From assembly GCA_963795795.1 (NCBI GenBank), contig CAWCJS010000004.1:124001-188000 (forward strand): 64,000 nucleotides of DNA, given 5' to 3'. Source of the DNA: Palsa-504 sp963795795 (lineage in GTDB: Bacteria > Actinomycetota > Actinomycetes > Streptosporangiales > Streptosporangiaceae). Positions within the stretch are counted from its first letter, which is position 1. Each line of letters opens with the position of its first letter. The translations under genes were made by a program, and so were the position numbers. Shown in pieces: positions 26,810 to 37,333 of this stretch. The notes beneath the pieces are model-generated. The model did not search any database, was not told the DNA's origin, and saw only the letters and a program-made list of their open reading frames with translations.

Positions 26810-28018
26810 TCAGACAGGATCGGTACTGTCGAAGGCGCGCAGGTTGGCGGTCGTCGCGCCGCACGCGTCGTACGTGCTGCTGTTGGACGGGAGCAGCGCG
26901 AAGCCGTAGTTCGTGATGGTGATGACGTCCCGGCAGAGCACCGAGGCGGTCCCGGCCAGCAGCTGCGCCTCTTGCGAGTTGAAGCCGGTCATCCCCGAGG
27001 TCACGTTGGCGAAGGGAATGATGTCGTAAACCTCGCGGGTGAACGTCGCGTTGAGGTTCAGCGAGCCGTTAACTTCCGGCGCGATGGAGTTGATGTCTTC
27101 CAGGATCGCTAGGTGGATTCGGTTGATGCCAAAGCCGTTCGTCTGCGCGATGTATTGCGCGATAGAGAACGGCCCATATCCCTGCGGGTCGTCGCTGACG
27201 GCCGAGCCGTCGTGCTCCTCGACGACCGTACCGTCGTTAGCCGGGTTGGTGGCGTTGACGATCGTCTGGTGGACGCAGGCACCTGGCGCGGCAGGATTCC
27301 AGTTGCCCGTCTTTGAGGCCCAGAATTTCGCCGTGCCGGACCCGGACTGCGGGAAGTAAAGGTCGATGTTGAGGATGGTCGTGCCGTTGCCGGTGCCGTT
27401 CGGGTCCAGGACGGTCCCGTCCGGCATCGTCACGTTCGAGCACGTGTTGTACAGGGTCGTCTCCTGAGCGGAGGTCAGGAGGCTGGTCTCCGTCTGGAAC
27501 GCGCTACTGGATTCACTGCCGACGGAACCGGTCAGTGCGTCGATCGCGAACGGGATGAAGACCAGCTGGCCGTCGGCCTTCTGGTCGGACCCGGGGCCGG
27601 AGGAGGACCGGGACCAGTCGATGCAGTTCGCCCCCGGCGCGATAGCCAGCTGAGCGGCGGTGGTGCTCTGGTTGATGGACTTGCGGAGCGCGTTCTCGCC
27701 CTGGCCCGAGCCGTTGGGCCGGGAGAAGCTGCATTGCCCGGCGGCCGCGTTGTTCGGAGTGATGTCTTCGTTAATCAGAGTGAGGTTGGTCGGGTTGGTC
27801 GCGTTCCACGACCCGATCAGGTTGGCGCCCTCGTCCAGCGAGAACTGGTTGTAGACGTCTTGGACCGTGTCTGAGCCGACTACGGTGTAGACCTGATGCG
27901 GGTCGGCCGACGCGGGTCCGCCCTGGGTGACCGCGAAGCCGGCGAAGCCCAGGACGACAGTTCCTGCTGCCGCCATGCTCAGCCCGCGGCTCAGGCGAAC
28001 GGGGGTTTTGAGCCTCAT
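26810..28018 (-). CDS. Secreted PstS-like substrate-binding protein
   Basis: 402 residues. Signal peptide (MAAAGTVVLGFAGFAVTQGG, cleavage near ASA). HQVYTVVGSDTVQDVYNQFS matches the start of PBP-like (PstS-type) domains, and DWSRSSSGPGSDQK is the Ser/Gly-rich anion-binding loop. INRIHLAILEDINSIAPEVN and VYDIIPFANVTSG follow. It has no lipobox and no C-terminal anchor, so it is a free secreted or wall-associated binding protein. The ligand may be phosphate or another oxyanion. It sits inside the pst-type locus between the giant anchored protein and the Ig/WxL-like protein. Confidence 0.75.
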   Translation of the reverse strand: MRLKTPVRLSRGLSMAAAGTVVLGFAGFAVTQGGPASADPHQVYTVVGSDTVQDVYNQFSLDEGANLIGSWNATNPTNLTLINEDITPNNAAAGQCSFSRPNGSGQGENALRKSINQSTTAAQLAIAPGANCIDWSRSSSGPGSDQKADGQLVFIPFAIDALTGSVGSESSSAFQTETSLLTSAQETTLYNTCSNVTMPDGTVLDPNGTGNGTTILNIDLYFPQSGSGTAKFWASKTGNWNPAAPGACVHQTIVNATNPANDGTVVEEHDGSAVSDDPQGYGPFSIAQYIAQTNGFGINRIHLAILEDINSIAPEVNGSLNLNATFTREVYDIIPFANVTSGMTGFNSQEAQLLAGTASVLCRDVITITNYGFALLPSNSSTYDACGATTANLRAFDSTDPV

Positions 28019-28111
28019 TCAGATGCCCCTTCACTTAGATCCGGGGCGTACCCTGTATGGGCACGCCCAGCTTCTGCCCGCAGCGTCAACTGGTCGGGCT
28101 GGGTGTTGCAC

Positions 28112-28140
28112 CTTGGCCGGCATTCCCAGTGCCGGCCAAG
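28112..28140 (-). terminator. Hairpin terminator
   Basis: CTTGGCCGGCA (28112-28122) pairs perfectly with TGCCGGCCAAG (28130-28140), just past the stop of the giant surface protein gene. Confidence 0.8.
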
Positions 28141-28169
28141 CCTTTCCCCGCGGCACGCCGCGGAAGCTC

Positions 28170-31100
28170 TTATGGGGGCGCCGTCCGGCGGCGCCATGGT
28201 GTTATCCCGCCGGAACGCAGCAGCGTCCCGCCGCCGGCGAAGACGCCGCCGACGAGGGCCAGGCCGAGCAGCACCCAGCGGATGGAGCCGACCGGCTGGT
28301 TTGGTGTCGTTCCGGCTGCCGCCTGGTTTGGCGGCAGGCTGGTGACGTAATCCTGGGGCGTGGGCAGGGCGAGGGCGGTCACGGTCCCCGCGGGATGAGT
28401 GCTGCTGGTCACGGGGACCTTGCCCAGCGCGGTCACGGGCGTGACGGGGGTGGAGGCGAGGGTCGTGGCGGGCGCGGTCGTGGCTGCCGCCGCGGGCGTG
28501 GGGCGTCGACCCTGCGGTGGTCGTAGTGGTGCCGGTCGTGGTGGTCCCGGCCGCGGTGGTGGCCGTGCTGGCCGTGGTCTGGGTGGACGATGTGGTCGAG
28601 GTCGACGCTGAGGCCGAGGTCGAGGTACGGAGGTTGACGCTGACGGAGAGGGCGACGGGCTCGCCAGGGTCTGCAGCTGTGTGACGACGGCCTGCGCCTG
28701 GGTGACAAGGTTGGACGGCAGCGGCAGGTAGCCCGGCGGGAGGTCACCCGGCGCGGTGCCGGTGGTCTGCCCGGTACCGGCGGCGTACGGAGATCAGGCT
28801 GGCGTAGTCGGTCGAGGGCGGCGGCACTCTGGTTGGTGGCCACCGCGGCGTAGATGATGTCGGTGAGCGGGTAGGCGTTCGTCCCTGGGTTGGCGGGGTT
28901 GACGTGCAGCAGGCCGCTGCTGTCCGCGGTGGCCCCGCTGACCGCGGCGGTGACGCTGGCGACGCTGGGGCTGATGCACGTCGAACCCGAGTCGTTGCAC
29001 AGCTGCGCCGGGACCAGGCCGTAGGCGGCCAGGTCCGGGGTGTCATCGGCGGCCCACATGAAGATCTGCCCGAGCGGCTCGACGCCGTGCTTGTCCCACC
29101 AGCCAGGCGTGTTTTGCGGGGACTCGATGGTCAGGTCCCAGCCGCCGGATAGGTCCGTGTTGCTCCCGGTGATCACGGCGCTGGCCGCCGAGTCGAAGTT
29201 ATCGGTGTACGGCAGCAGGTCCGTGGTGTCCTTGGTTACCGTCTGCGTGGGCGTGATGCCGGGGACGGTGTAGGTGAGTTTCCCAGAGTAGGCGCGGGGA
29301 TAGGAGTCAATCGCCGTCTGGCCGAGGTTCAGGGCCTTGTAGTCGGGGTCGACCACCACGTTGGGTTCGGCTGGGTCCGCGGTGCCGTCCAGCCAGCCGC
29401 TGGCGGTCGAGTCGGCGTCGATCCACTGCCAGACCTGCTGGTTCGCCGCCGAGTGGTCCTCGGTGAGCAGCGGAGCGATCGGGCCGCTGGGGTCCTGCGG
29501 CACCTCCGGGTTCAGGGTCTGGAACTGCGGGTCGACCGAGATGTTGAGCGGGTTGCTCTTAGCCCACGTCGGGCCCTCGTCTCCGTAGGTCGGGAAAAAG
29601 TCCGGCAGATCCTGCTGGTAGGACTGGGTTAGCGCCTTGGCCATCAGCAGGGGCGTGAGCTTGACCGGGGTCGTCACGGAACCGGTGGTGCCCACGTTGA
29701 TGTTGAAGCCGAAGTCGAGGGCCGCTACCGCGACCGGGGCGTACAGGATCGTCGGCAGGCCGGTCGGAGCGGTGCCGCCGTCTCTGACGGCCTCGCTGCC
29801 GATCGGGATGGTGGTGAACGCCAGCCCGACGTCACCGCCGGACGACACAGTCTGGGTGACGGTCGATTCCGGTACGGCGGAGTAGGCGTAGACCTGCTTG
29901 CAGTTCCCGGCCTGGTTCAGGGCGAGCTGCCAGGACTGCATCGCGCGCTGGACGATCTGGGTGCCGAACGTCTGGATCTCGGTGGTACCGGGCGGGCAGA
30001 ACGACCCGACCGGGGAGTAGGTCAGGTGGACCTGGATGCGCTGATCCCAGTTCGACGCGCTCAGCGGCGAGGTGTCGATGAGCTCTCCGGCTTGCCCGCT
30101 GCTCGGGTTGACCTGAAACCCGTTGGGTTCGTAGGTGCCGCGGGGCACGATGACCAGCCAGCAGCTGCGCACCGAGCCGTCCGATTCCGCTAGGCCGCAG
30201 CCCAGACCGGGGGCCTGAACGCCGGTCAGCGTCTCGAACTGCTGCTGGCCGGTGCCGCTGGAACCGACGATCGCCTCCTGGACCTCGTTGGTGTTGAACG
30301 AGCTGTAGTACGTGGTGTCGCCGATCGTGTAGTCCGGGCTGCTCGGGTCGCCGACCGGAACGAACGGGACGTCGAACTCGGTCGCGGGCCCACAGGTGGT
30401 GCCGGTCGGGCACGGCGCCACGTCGCTGGCGATGTTCGCCTCCAGCGGGTCGCAGCCGTAGGTCGCGGGCGAGCCGTCCGCGGCGCGCACCCCGTTGGGA
30501 GGTTCGGCCACCGCTCCTGCCGGGCACAGCGGCCCGGTCCGCTCGCCGATCCCCGGATTCGCAACCCCGCCCGGAAGCAGGCCCGTGCTGCCGTATTGAC
30601 ATTGGGACGGGGTCGGCCCGGTGGTCGCGTCGCCGTAGCACTCCATCATCTGCAGGAAGTTGGCCTGGACCCCGCCGTTTTGGGCGGTGGTCACGGGTTT
30701 CCCGTCGGCTGCCGGTCCAGGTCCAGGAAACGGTGACGCCCTGGTGCCCGATGTCCTGGGTCTGGCTGACGGTGACCGAGAGGTTCTGGAACTCGCTGTA
30801 CATGAACCACAGCGAGCTGGACTGGTTGGTCCGGTCGGCGTTCGTCCCGACCCCAGTCGTGCCGGTGATGGCGGTGTTGGTCTTGTCCAGCAGGCCCGAG
30901 GTCCAGTTGGCGGTGACGGCCGAGGCGGTCTGCCCGACGCCGGACATCTGGTCGTAGTTGTTGGTGCCGGTGGCGGCCCGGGCCGCGCCGGGCAGGCTGA
31001 GCGCGGCCAGGGACGCGGCGACGGCGACCAGCGTGCCGCCCCATTGCAGCCGCGCCGGCAGGCGCTGGCCCCGGGCCTGACGTCCGACTCGTGCGGTCAT
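28170..31100 (-). CDS. Giant membrane-anchored binding-like surface protein (several frameshifts)
   Basis: About 970 residues. Starts MTARVGRQARGQRLPARLQW with a signal peptide (LVAVAASLAALSLPGAARA). Exported N-terminal part has NYDQMSGVGQTASAVTANWT and NLSVTVSQTQDIGHQGVTVS. The middle has many cysteines; the later part (KQVYAYSAVPESTVTQTVSS; IPIGSEAVRDGG; ILYAPVAVAALDFGFNINVG) resembles a PstS-type binding fold. A Ser/Thr linker and a final span (WVLLGLALVGGVFAGGGTLL) anchor it. Frameshifts are evident near 30706, 28785 and within the linker at ~28600-28500. The ATG overlaps the TGA of the PstS gene (ATGA), so the two are co-translated. Exact function unknown. Confidence 0.65.
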
Positions 31101-33022
31101 CGGTAGTCCGTCGGGTCGTTCGGCGGGGGCCCCCGGCGCCTGCGGCGCGTGCTGCCCTGGGCGATCAGCGGGGGAACCAGCCCGATGCCGACCAGCAGGG
31201 CAGCGGCGAGGGCCATGAGCGCGACCTGGGCCCCGTCGCCGAGGCCGGTCGGTGCCGCGACGGGCTCGCCGTTGACAATCTCGCTCCCGGTCGGGCCGGT
31301 CGCGCCGTTGGACGTGCCGTTGTTGCCGGAAGTTCCGCTCACCGCGGCCGGGTTCCCGCTGCTGGCGACGCAGAGGCCCGTGTTCGGGTCGCAGCTCGAC
31401 GCGGCGTTGGGGCTGACGACCGAGCCGTTCGCGCCCGTGGTGCTACTGGAGCCGGTCGTGCCGCTGGCGCCCGTGGTGCTACCAGAGCCCGTGGTGCCGC
31501 TGGCGCCCGTGGTGCTACCCGAGCCGCTGGAAGTGGTGCTGGAGCCGCCGGAACTATGGAGCTGGAACTGGAAGCGGGATGCGTACTCGAACTGGAACTG
31601 GAACCGTTACCGACGCTGGGGCTGGGGGAGCTGGAAGTACCAGAGCTGGAACTGGGGCTAGTGCTGGCGCTGGCGCTGGCACTGGAGGTGGAGCCGTTGG
31701 CGCCGCCGGAGCCGGGTGCGCCGCCGGTGGCGGTGCTGCACTGGGTCGGGCCCTGCTTGTCGCAGGCGGGAGGCTGCGGGTCGTTGTCGGCCAGGGTGTT
31801 GGTGCCGTTGGTGGAGAAGGTCGGGTTATTGCAGCTCTGGATAAAGGAGGAGCTCGCACTCGCCACCTGGTTGCCTGGGATCTGCTGCAACTGCGCGTAC
31901 CCCGCCTCGACCAGGTTGATCGGCAGCGCGGAGTAGCCCAGCTGGTCGACCTGTTGCTGGCCCTGGCACAGCAGGTAACTGCCGAACGCACCCAGCGTGT
32001 AACCCTTGGCGCTGCTCAACCCGAACGACGTGTCGGTCGGCAGGATCATGTACGAGTAGTTCGACAGCTCGTAGGTGCGCGGGTCGGTGTCGGTGTAGAC
32101 CTGCGACAGGTCCTGGGTCAGGTAGTCGGCGCTGCCCTTGTTCATGTTGATCTGGGCTTTGAGCAGCGATACCGCGACGTTCTCCGGCGTCGGCTCGGTG
32201 TAGTAGCCGGCCGCGTTGAGCACCAGCGCGACCGGGAAGCCGGTCTCCAGCGCGTAGGAGAACTCGACGTAGCCGATGGCGCCGTCCGCCTGCTGCTGGG
32301 ACACGTAGCCCGGAGACGCCGAGGTCGCCTGACTGGCCGGTCATCGCGGTGCCCGGCTGCACCGGGTAGGTGGAGGTCTGGGTACACGGGCTGCGTTGGA
32401 CCACCGCGCAGTACGCGTTCCAGGCCGAGGGCTGGGTGGCGACCATCCACTGGGTGAACTCCGCGGTGGCCCCGGAGCCGTCCGAGCGGACGACCGGGAC
32501 GATCCGGATCGCCGGCAGGGTCAGGCCGGGGTTGTCGGCGACGATCGCCGGGTCGTTCCACATGGTGATCTTGTTGGTGAAGATGCCCGCGATGGTCGCG
32601 CCGGACAGCCGCAGGTTGGTCACCCGCTGGTTGCCGATCGTCAGGTTGTACATGAACGTCGTGCCGCCGGCCGTGTCCGGCATGTAGGCGTAGCCGCGGC
32701 TGGGCGGCGGGTCGTAGTTGTTGCCGTCCTGGACCCCGTAGGGGATCTCCGACGCGCCCCAGTCCACCGTGCCCTGCGCGAACTCCGACCGGCCGGTGCT
32801 CGATCCGACGTCGGCGTAGTTGACGGTCATCCCGAACTGGGCGACGTCGGTGATCCATTCGTGGATCGCGTTATAGGACCAGGTCGAGCCCGCACCGGAG
32901 ATCGGCACGTAGGAAGCCGCGCCGGCGGACTGCGCCGGCGCGAGGATGCCGGCACACCAGATGATCAACGCCGCACCGGCGACCGCCAGTAGCCGTGCTC
33001 GGGTGCGGATCACGCTTATCAT
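31097..33022 (-). CDS. pstS: Phosphate-binding protein PstS with C-terminal membrane anchor (two frameshifts)
   Basis: Signal peptide (LLAVAGAALIIWCAGILAPA), then the PstS fold: YVPISGAGSTWSYNAIHEWI, VGSSTGRSEFAQGTVDWGAS (phosphate loop), TFMYNLTIGNQRVTNLRLSG, WNDPAIVADNPGLTLPAIRI and VVRSDGSGATAEFTQWM. Frameshifts lie near 32335 and 31555. After the second lobe (SYMILPTDTSFGLSSAKGYT) comes a long Ser/Thr/Gly linker, a membrane span (ALMALAAALLVGIGLVPPLI) and a basic tail. Normal PstS is a lipoprotein of ~370 residues; here the N-terminus lacks a lipobox and the protein is instead tethered at its C-terminus on a long stalk. Confidence 0.82.
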
Positions 33023-33082
33023 GCTTCTGCTTCCTCGGGGTAGCCGGTCTGTTCGGCAGGCGTACGAATGATCTGATACCGC

Positions 33083-34243
33083 TCAAATCGGGCCAGGTCC
33101 CGACGGGAGCCGAGCGCGCGGCGACGCTGCTGCCGGGAGGTCAGCTGGCCCGGCACCGCGGCCGCCGATCGTCCGCGCGGTCCCGAACAGGAACAGGACC
33201 AGGACCAGAAGGGTGCAGGCGGCGCCGAAGCCGCGGGCGATCTCGGCCTTCTCCGGGGACTGCACCGAGATATAGGCCAGCAGCGGCAGGGACATCATCG
33301 GGCCGGAGAACGGGTTGAAGTTTATGTACGCGCTCACGCCGGCGGTGAGCAGCACCGGAGCGGTCTCGCCGATGGCCCGGGCGGTGCCGAGGATTACGGC
33401 GGTGGCCAGGCCGGACCGGGCCGTCGGCAGCGTCACGTGCCAGACCGTGCGCCACTGCCCGGTGCCGAGGGCGTAGGAGGCCTCGGTCAGGCCGCCGGGC
33501 ACCAGCCGCAGGACCACGTAGGCGGCCCGGGCGACGATGGGCAGGGCGGTGACGGCCAGCGCGCACCCGGCCGCGAACCCGAAGAAGCCCCGCCGCAGGA
33601 TCAGGATCAGGGTGGCGTAGATGAACAGGCCCGCCAGGACGTCGGGCAGCGCGGTCATCGCGTCCACCACGGTCCGGACGAAGCGGGACAGCGTGCCCGG
33701 CACCTCCTGCATGTACACCGCGGCCAGCAGGCCGAGCGGGACGGAGATCCCCATGGCGATGCCGACCTCGATCAGGGTGCCCACGATGGCGTGCCGCACC
33801 CCGCCCTGGGTCAGCGGGGACAGCGGGCCGGTCGTGCGCAGGTCCTGGGTGAAGAAGTTGAGGTGGTGCAGAGCGGCCCAGCCCCGGAAGAAGGTGTAGA
33901 AGATGACGTAGACCAGGGCCAGGAGCACCAGCGCGCCGAGCGAGTGCACGACCACGGAGACGACCCGGTCACGCACGGCCGGCCCGTCCTGGTCGAACGA
34001 CACCAGGACCGCGTAATAGAGCACGAACAGGAACCAGGTCACGACGACGTAGCCGATGAGCCCGGAGAACGGCGCGACCTCGGTCCACAGCAGGCCGGTG
34101 GTGCAGAACGCGGCGGCCAGCGACCCGACCAGGGCCAGCACGTCCGTGGTGCGGACCCCGGTGAGCTGCCGGCGCTGCGGCGGGCGCCCGCCCACCGGGC
34201 GGGGCGGGACCGTGGTCCCCGGGGCGCTGTCGACGGTGGTCAT
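33083..34243 (-). CDS. pstA: Phosphate ABC transporter permease PstA
   Basis: 386 residues, longer than typical PstA because three extra spans (LALVGSLAAAFCTTGLLWTE; YVVVTWFLFVLYYAVLVSF; VVHSLGALVLLALVYVIFYT) precede the permease core. The core has GTLIEVGIAMGISVPLGLLA and the EAA loop EASYALGTGQWRTVWHVTLP, which contacts PstB. With PstC it forms the membrane channel. It begins 3 bases after the pstC stop, indicating an operon. The Pro-rich C-terminal tail (PAAASPRARLPSG) is unusual but short. Confidence 0.9.
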   Translation of the reverse strand: MTTVDSAPGTTVPPRPVGGRPPQRRQLTGVRTTDVLALVGSLAAAFCTTGLLWTEVAPFSGLIGYVVVTWFLFVLYYAVLVSFDQDGPAVRDRVVSVVVHSLGALVLLALVYVIFYTFFRGWAALHHLNFFTQDLRTTGPLSPLTQGGVRHAIVGTLIEVGIAMGISVPLGLLAAVYMQEVPGTLSRFVRTVVDAMTALPDVLAGLFIYATLILILRRGFFGFAAGCALAVTALPIVARAAYVVLRLVPGGLTEASYALGTGQWRTVWHVTLPTARSGLATAVILGTARAIGETAPVLLTAGVSAYINFNPFSGPMMSLPLLAYISVQSPEKAEIARGFGAACTLLVLVLFLFGTARTIGGRGAGPADLPAAASPRARLPSGPGPI

Positions 34244-34246
34244 CGC

Positions 34247-35302
34247 TCAGGCCTCGCTGATCGCGCCGGAGCGGGACCGCGACACGATCACCGCGGCGCC
34301 GAAGTTGATGATGAGGGTCACCACGAACAGCGCCAGCCCCGCGGCGAACAGCGCGCTCAGCCCGAACGGGGTCGCCTCCGCGTAGTGCAACGCGATCGTG
34401 CTGGACACCGAACTCGTGCCGTTCTGCAGGATGTGCGGCTGGATAATGAACACCGGCGAGATGATCAGCGACACGGCGATCGTCTCGCCCAGCGCGCGGC
34501 CCAGGCCCAGCATGGTGCCGCCGATCATGGCGCCCCGGCCGAACGGGAGCACGACGGCGCTGATCATCCCCCAGCGGGTCGCGCCCAGGGCGTAGGCCCC
34601 CTCGCGCTCGCCGGCCGGAGCCTGGCTGAACGCCTCGCGCATGATCGAGGTGGCGATCGGCACCACCATCAGCGCCACCACCACGCCCGCGATGAAGCTC
34701 GAGGAGGTGTAGAAGGTCGCGGTCGGCCCTGTGTAGTTCCGCGTGACCCCGTTGACCTTGAACAGCGGGATCCAGAACAGCCAGTCGTTGAGCCAGCGCG
34801 ACAGCGACGTCATGCGCCACTCGAGGAAGAAGAACCCCCAGAGCCCGAACACGATGCTCGGGACCGCCGCCATCAGGTCGACCATGCTGACCAGCAGGCG
34901 CTGGATGCGCCGCGGCGCGTACTCCGAGATGTACAGCGCGGCGCCCAGGGAAAGCGGCACCGCGACCGAGATCGCCACGAGGGCGATCAGGACCGTGCCG
35001 ACCATCATCGCGGCGATGCCGAACTTGCCGCCGTCCGGGTTCCAGTCCTGCGTGGTCAGGAACGAGAACCCGGCCCGGCCCAGCGCCTGGGACGCGCGGT
35101 AGGCGAGGAACGACCCGACCGCGACCATCAGGACCAGGACCAGGATGCCACCGCCGCGGGCGATGGCGCGGAACGCGTAGTCGGACGCGCTGAGCCGGGA
35201 GGTCAGCTTGATTGGGGTCTGGAGCTCCGGGCCCTCGAACGGTTCCGGCTCTTCGGGAAAAAGGGAGATGGGCTCGTCTTGCGCGAACCCGCCGCTCCCC
35301 AT
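34247..35302 (-). CDS. pstC: Phosphate ABC transporter permease PstC
   Basis: 351 residues, six spans. TSRLSASDYAFRAIARGGGI at the N-terminus, AAMMVGTVLIALVAISVAVP, the conserved SIVFGLWGFFFLEW and the EAA loop REGAYALGATRWGMISAVVL. First gene of the pst-type locus on the minus strand, directly followed by pstA. Its acidic N-terminus (FPEEPEPFEGPELQ) is cytoplasmic. A strong hairpin (35330-35351) lies ~30 bases upstream of the ATG in the presumed leader. Confidence 0.92.
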   Translation of the reverse strand: MGSGGFAQDEPISLFPEEPEPFEGPELQTPIKLTSRLSASDYAFRAIARGGGILVLVLMVAVGSFLAYRASQALGRAGFSFLTTQDWNPDGGKFGIAAMMVGTVLIALVAISVAVPLSLGAALYISEYAPRRIQRLLVSMVDLMAAVPSIVFGLWGFFFLEWRMTSLSRWLNDWLFWIPLFKVNGVTRNYTGPTATFYTSSSFIAGVVVALMVVPIATSIMREAFSQAPAGEREGAYALGATRWGMISAVVLPFGRGAMIGGTMLGLGRALGETIAVSLIISPVFIIQPHILQNGTSSVSSTIALHYAEATPFGLSALFAAGLALFVVTLIINFGAAVIVSRSRSGAISEA

Positions 35303-36110
35303 GATTCCGCCCTTTTGTACCAGCCAGTCGCCAGGCCGGCAGATGCCGGCCTGTCAGCAAGCTGCTCGCGCTTACCTTGCCTAACCCAGGTACTTCGGTT
35401 AACTAGGCACCAGGCCCAACACCCAGCGAACAAGCTGGCGACGTCGATTCAATCATCGCCCGTTTAGTCGTGTGCGAAATGTCGGCGAACCACGGATGAA
35501 TACTGATATTTCCCTGCCAGTCCGGGGATCCCAGGGTGGCCAAGTCCAGGCAGATCGGACCCGAAACGGACACTTCGGGGCCTATGGCACTCCTTAGGCC
35601 AGGTGGGCGCCGAAGGGCGTGTTGTGCCAGGCAGAGCGACCAGGGCGCCTCAGGCGGGACGTCGCTCGACCGGGTTTGCCGACCGCCCGGGTGGGTCTAT
35701 ACTTTTTCCTGGAAAAATTGGCAAAAAGTCCTAAATTCCGGGAAGACGTTAGGTAAACTCCAGCTTCAACAACACACGTACTCTGCGGCCTTTGGTCGTA
35801 TATGCCCTATAGCTTCTGATATCTAGTAGCCGTGTTGTGTCTTGGCCCGCCCGAGGGGGACGGCGCAGGAGATCCGCGATGGCCTGGCAGCGCGATGGAA
35901 GGTCCGGGATGAGACGACTAGCGACGCTGGCCCAGCCGGGCCGGGGTGTCCCGCTGGTCGGCGGCTCACCGGTCCTGGCCGAGGCCCGGCACGCCGCGAC
36001 GGTCGGCCCGCGCCAGCCCGGCTCGTCCCTGAACGGGCCCCATGACCTCACTACGCCGGACGAGTTCCGGAGACCCGCCGGCAGCGGCCCCTGACCGGCG
36101 GAGCGGAACC
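35303..36110. other. 800-bp divergent intergenic region upstream of pstC
   Basis: Contains a perfect hairpin CAGGCCGGCA-GA-TGCCGGCCTG (35330-35351) next to the pstC start and an AT-rich island at ~35690-35830 (e.g. TATACTTTTTCCTGG), exceptional in this genome and a likely promoter region. No open frame here shows recognisable features; the one at 35837-36094 is Arg/Gly-rich and unconvincing. I searched for streptomycete PHO boxes (GTTCACC direct repeats) and saw none. Confidence 0.5.
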
Positions 36111-37298
36111 GTGACGTCGGTACTGCTCCGCAGCGCCGTAGGGACCCTCGCCAGCGCTTCGCTGGCCCTCGCCGTCTTGATGGCATTCTCCTCAGACGGC
36201 GGCCATGCCCGCCCGGGCCCCGCGACCGGTGCGGACCGTGCCGCGTCGGCCCTGGTGGGCAACGCGGCCAGCCCGGCCGCGGCGTCCTCGCCGGAGCCGG
36301 GCACGACGGGGACTTCCGTGGCCACCGTCTTGGGCCCGGCGCCGAGCCAGCTGGTGGTGCCGGACCTGGTGGCTACGCTCCCGAGCGGGTTCGCCGCCGC
36401 CCAGGTGACCCAGATCGCCGCACTGCCCGGGGTGCGCGCGGTCATGCCGGTCGACGGCGGGGTGGTGACCATCAATGGCGGGTCCGCCACGGTGCTGGGC
36501 GTGTCGCCGACGGCCTTCCGGTCCTGGGCGCCACCTGCTACCGCGGACGACGCCGGCATCTGGACGGCCCTGGTCAGCGGGGACCTGATCGCCAGTCAGG
36601 AAGCCGGCCAGCGGCTCGCCCTGACCCCGGGCACCATAACCCAGCTGTCCGCCGCGACCGCGGTGCCGGTGATCGTCGCCGCGACGGCCCTGCTCGGCGT
36701 GCCGGGCGTGGACGGAGTCGTGGACGTGCAGCGGGCCGCCCAGCTGGGCCTGGCGGCCAACGTCGCGCTGCTGATCAACGCGCCAGGCGCGAACCTGGCC
36801 ACGCTTATGCAGCAAGTCCTTTCCGTCACCGGCTCGGCGGGGCGCGTGGTGAACCTCGTCCCGGTCGTGACCACTAACCAGCTGCCCGTGACGACGACGG
36901 TCACGAGCGGCACGCCAACCACCTACCTGGCTCTGTACCAGGATTCGGCCGCGGAATACTGCCCGGGCCTGTCCTGGACCGTGCTGGCCGCGATCGGCCA
37001 GATCGAAAGCGACCACGGAGCCAACGACGGCCCGTCGTCGGCGGGCGCGCTGGGTCCCATGCAGTTCCTGCCCTCCACATGGGCGATCTGGGGCACCGAC
37101 GGGTTCGGCCAGACCGGGCCCCCGAACATCATGAACCCGCTGGACGCCGTCCCTTCGGCCGCCCGGTTGCTGTGCGCGGACGGTGCGGCCTCGGGCGGTG
37201 CGTCGCTGGCGGCCGCGATATACGACTACAACCACGCAAACTGGTACGTTAACGAGGTCCTTGACCTGGCCAGCGAATACGCCCAGGAGTACCAGTGA
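36111..37298 (+). CDS. Exported lytic transglycosylase with an added N-terminal domain
   Basis: 395 residues from the GTG at 36111 (GGCGGAGCGGAACC upstream). Signal/anchor segment (GTLASASLALAVLMAFSS). C-terminal SLT-type domain: WTVLAAIGQIESDHG with the catalytic Glu, SSAGALGPMQFLPSTWAIWG, MNPLDAVPSAARLLCADG and AAIYDYNHANWYVNEVL. It cleaves peptidoglycan glycan strands. The ~200-residue N-terminal part (LVATLPSGFAAAQVTQIAAL; VTINGGSATVLGVSPTAFRS) resembles extracytoplasmic MacB/FtsX-type permease domains rather than a known wall-binding module. Divergent from pst and followed at once by two surface-protein genes. Confidence 0.83.
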   Translation: MTSVLLRSAVGTLASASLALAVLMAFSSDGGHARPGPATGADRAASALVGNAASPAAASSPEPGTTGTSVATVLGPAPSQLVVPDLVATLPSGFAAAQVTQIAALPGVRAVMPVDGGVVTINGGSATVLGVSPTAFRSWAPPATADDAGIWTALVSGDLIASQEAGQRLALTPGTITQLSAATAVPVIVAATALLGVPGVDGVVDVQRAAQLGLAANVALLINAPGANLATLMQQVLSVTGSAGRVVNLVPVVTTNQLPVTTTVTSGTPTTYLALYQDSAAEYCPGLSWTVLAAIGQIESDHGANDGPSSAGALGPMQFLPSTWAIWGTDGFGQTGPPNIMNPLDAVPSAARLLCADGAASGGASLAAAIYDYNHANWYVNEVLDLASEYAQEYQ

Positions 37299-37333
37299 CT
37301 AATGTTGCTGGCGAAGCGACGAAGGGAGACGAG

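Noticed and set aside
30660..31106. Plus-strand frame opposite the giant surface protein
   Set aside because: Shadow frame, Gly/Val/Arg-rich, no supporting motif.
35303..35480. Streptomycete-type PHO box upstream of pstC
   Set aside because: GTTAACC and GTTAGGC occur but not in 11-base direct register; not a convincing PhoP site.
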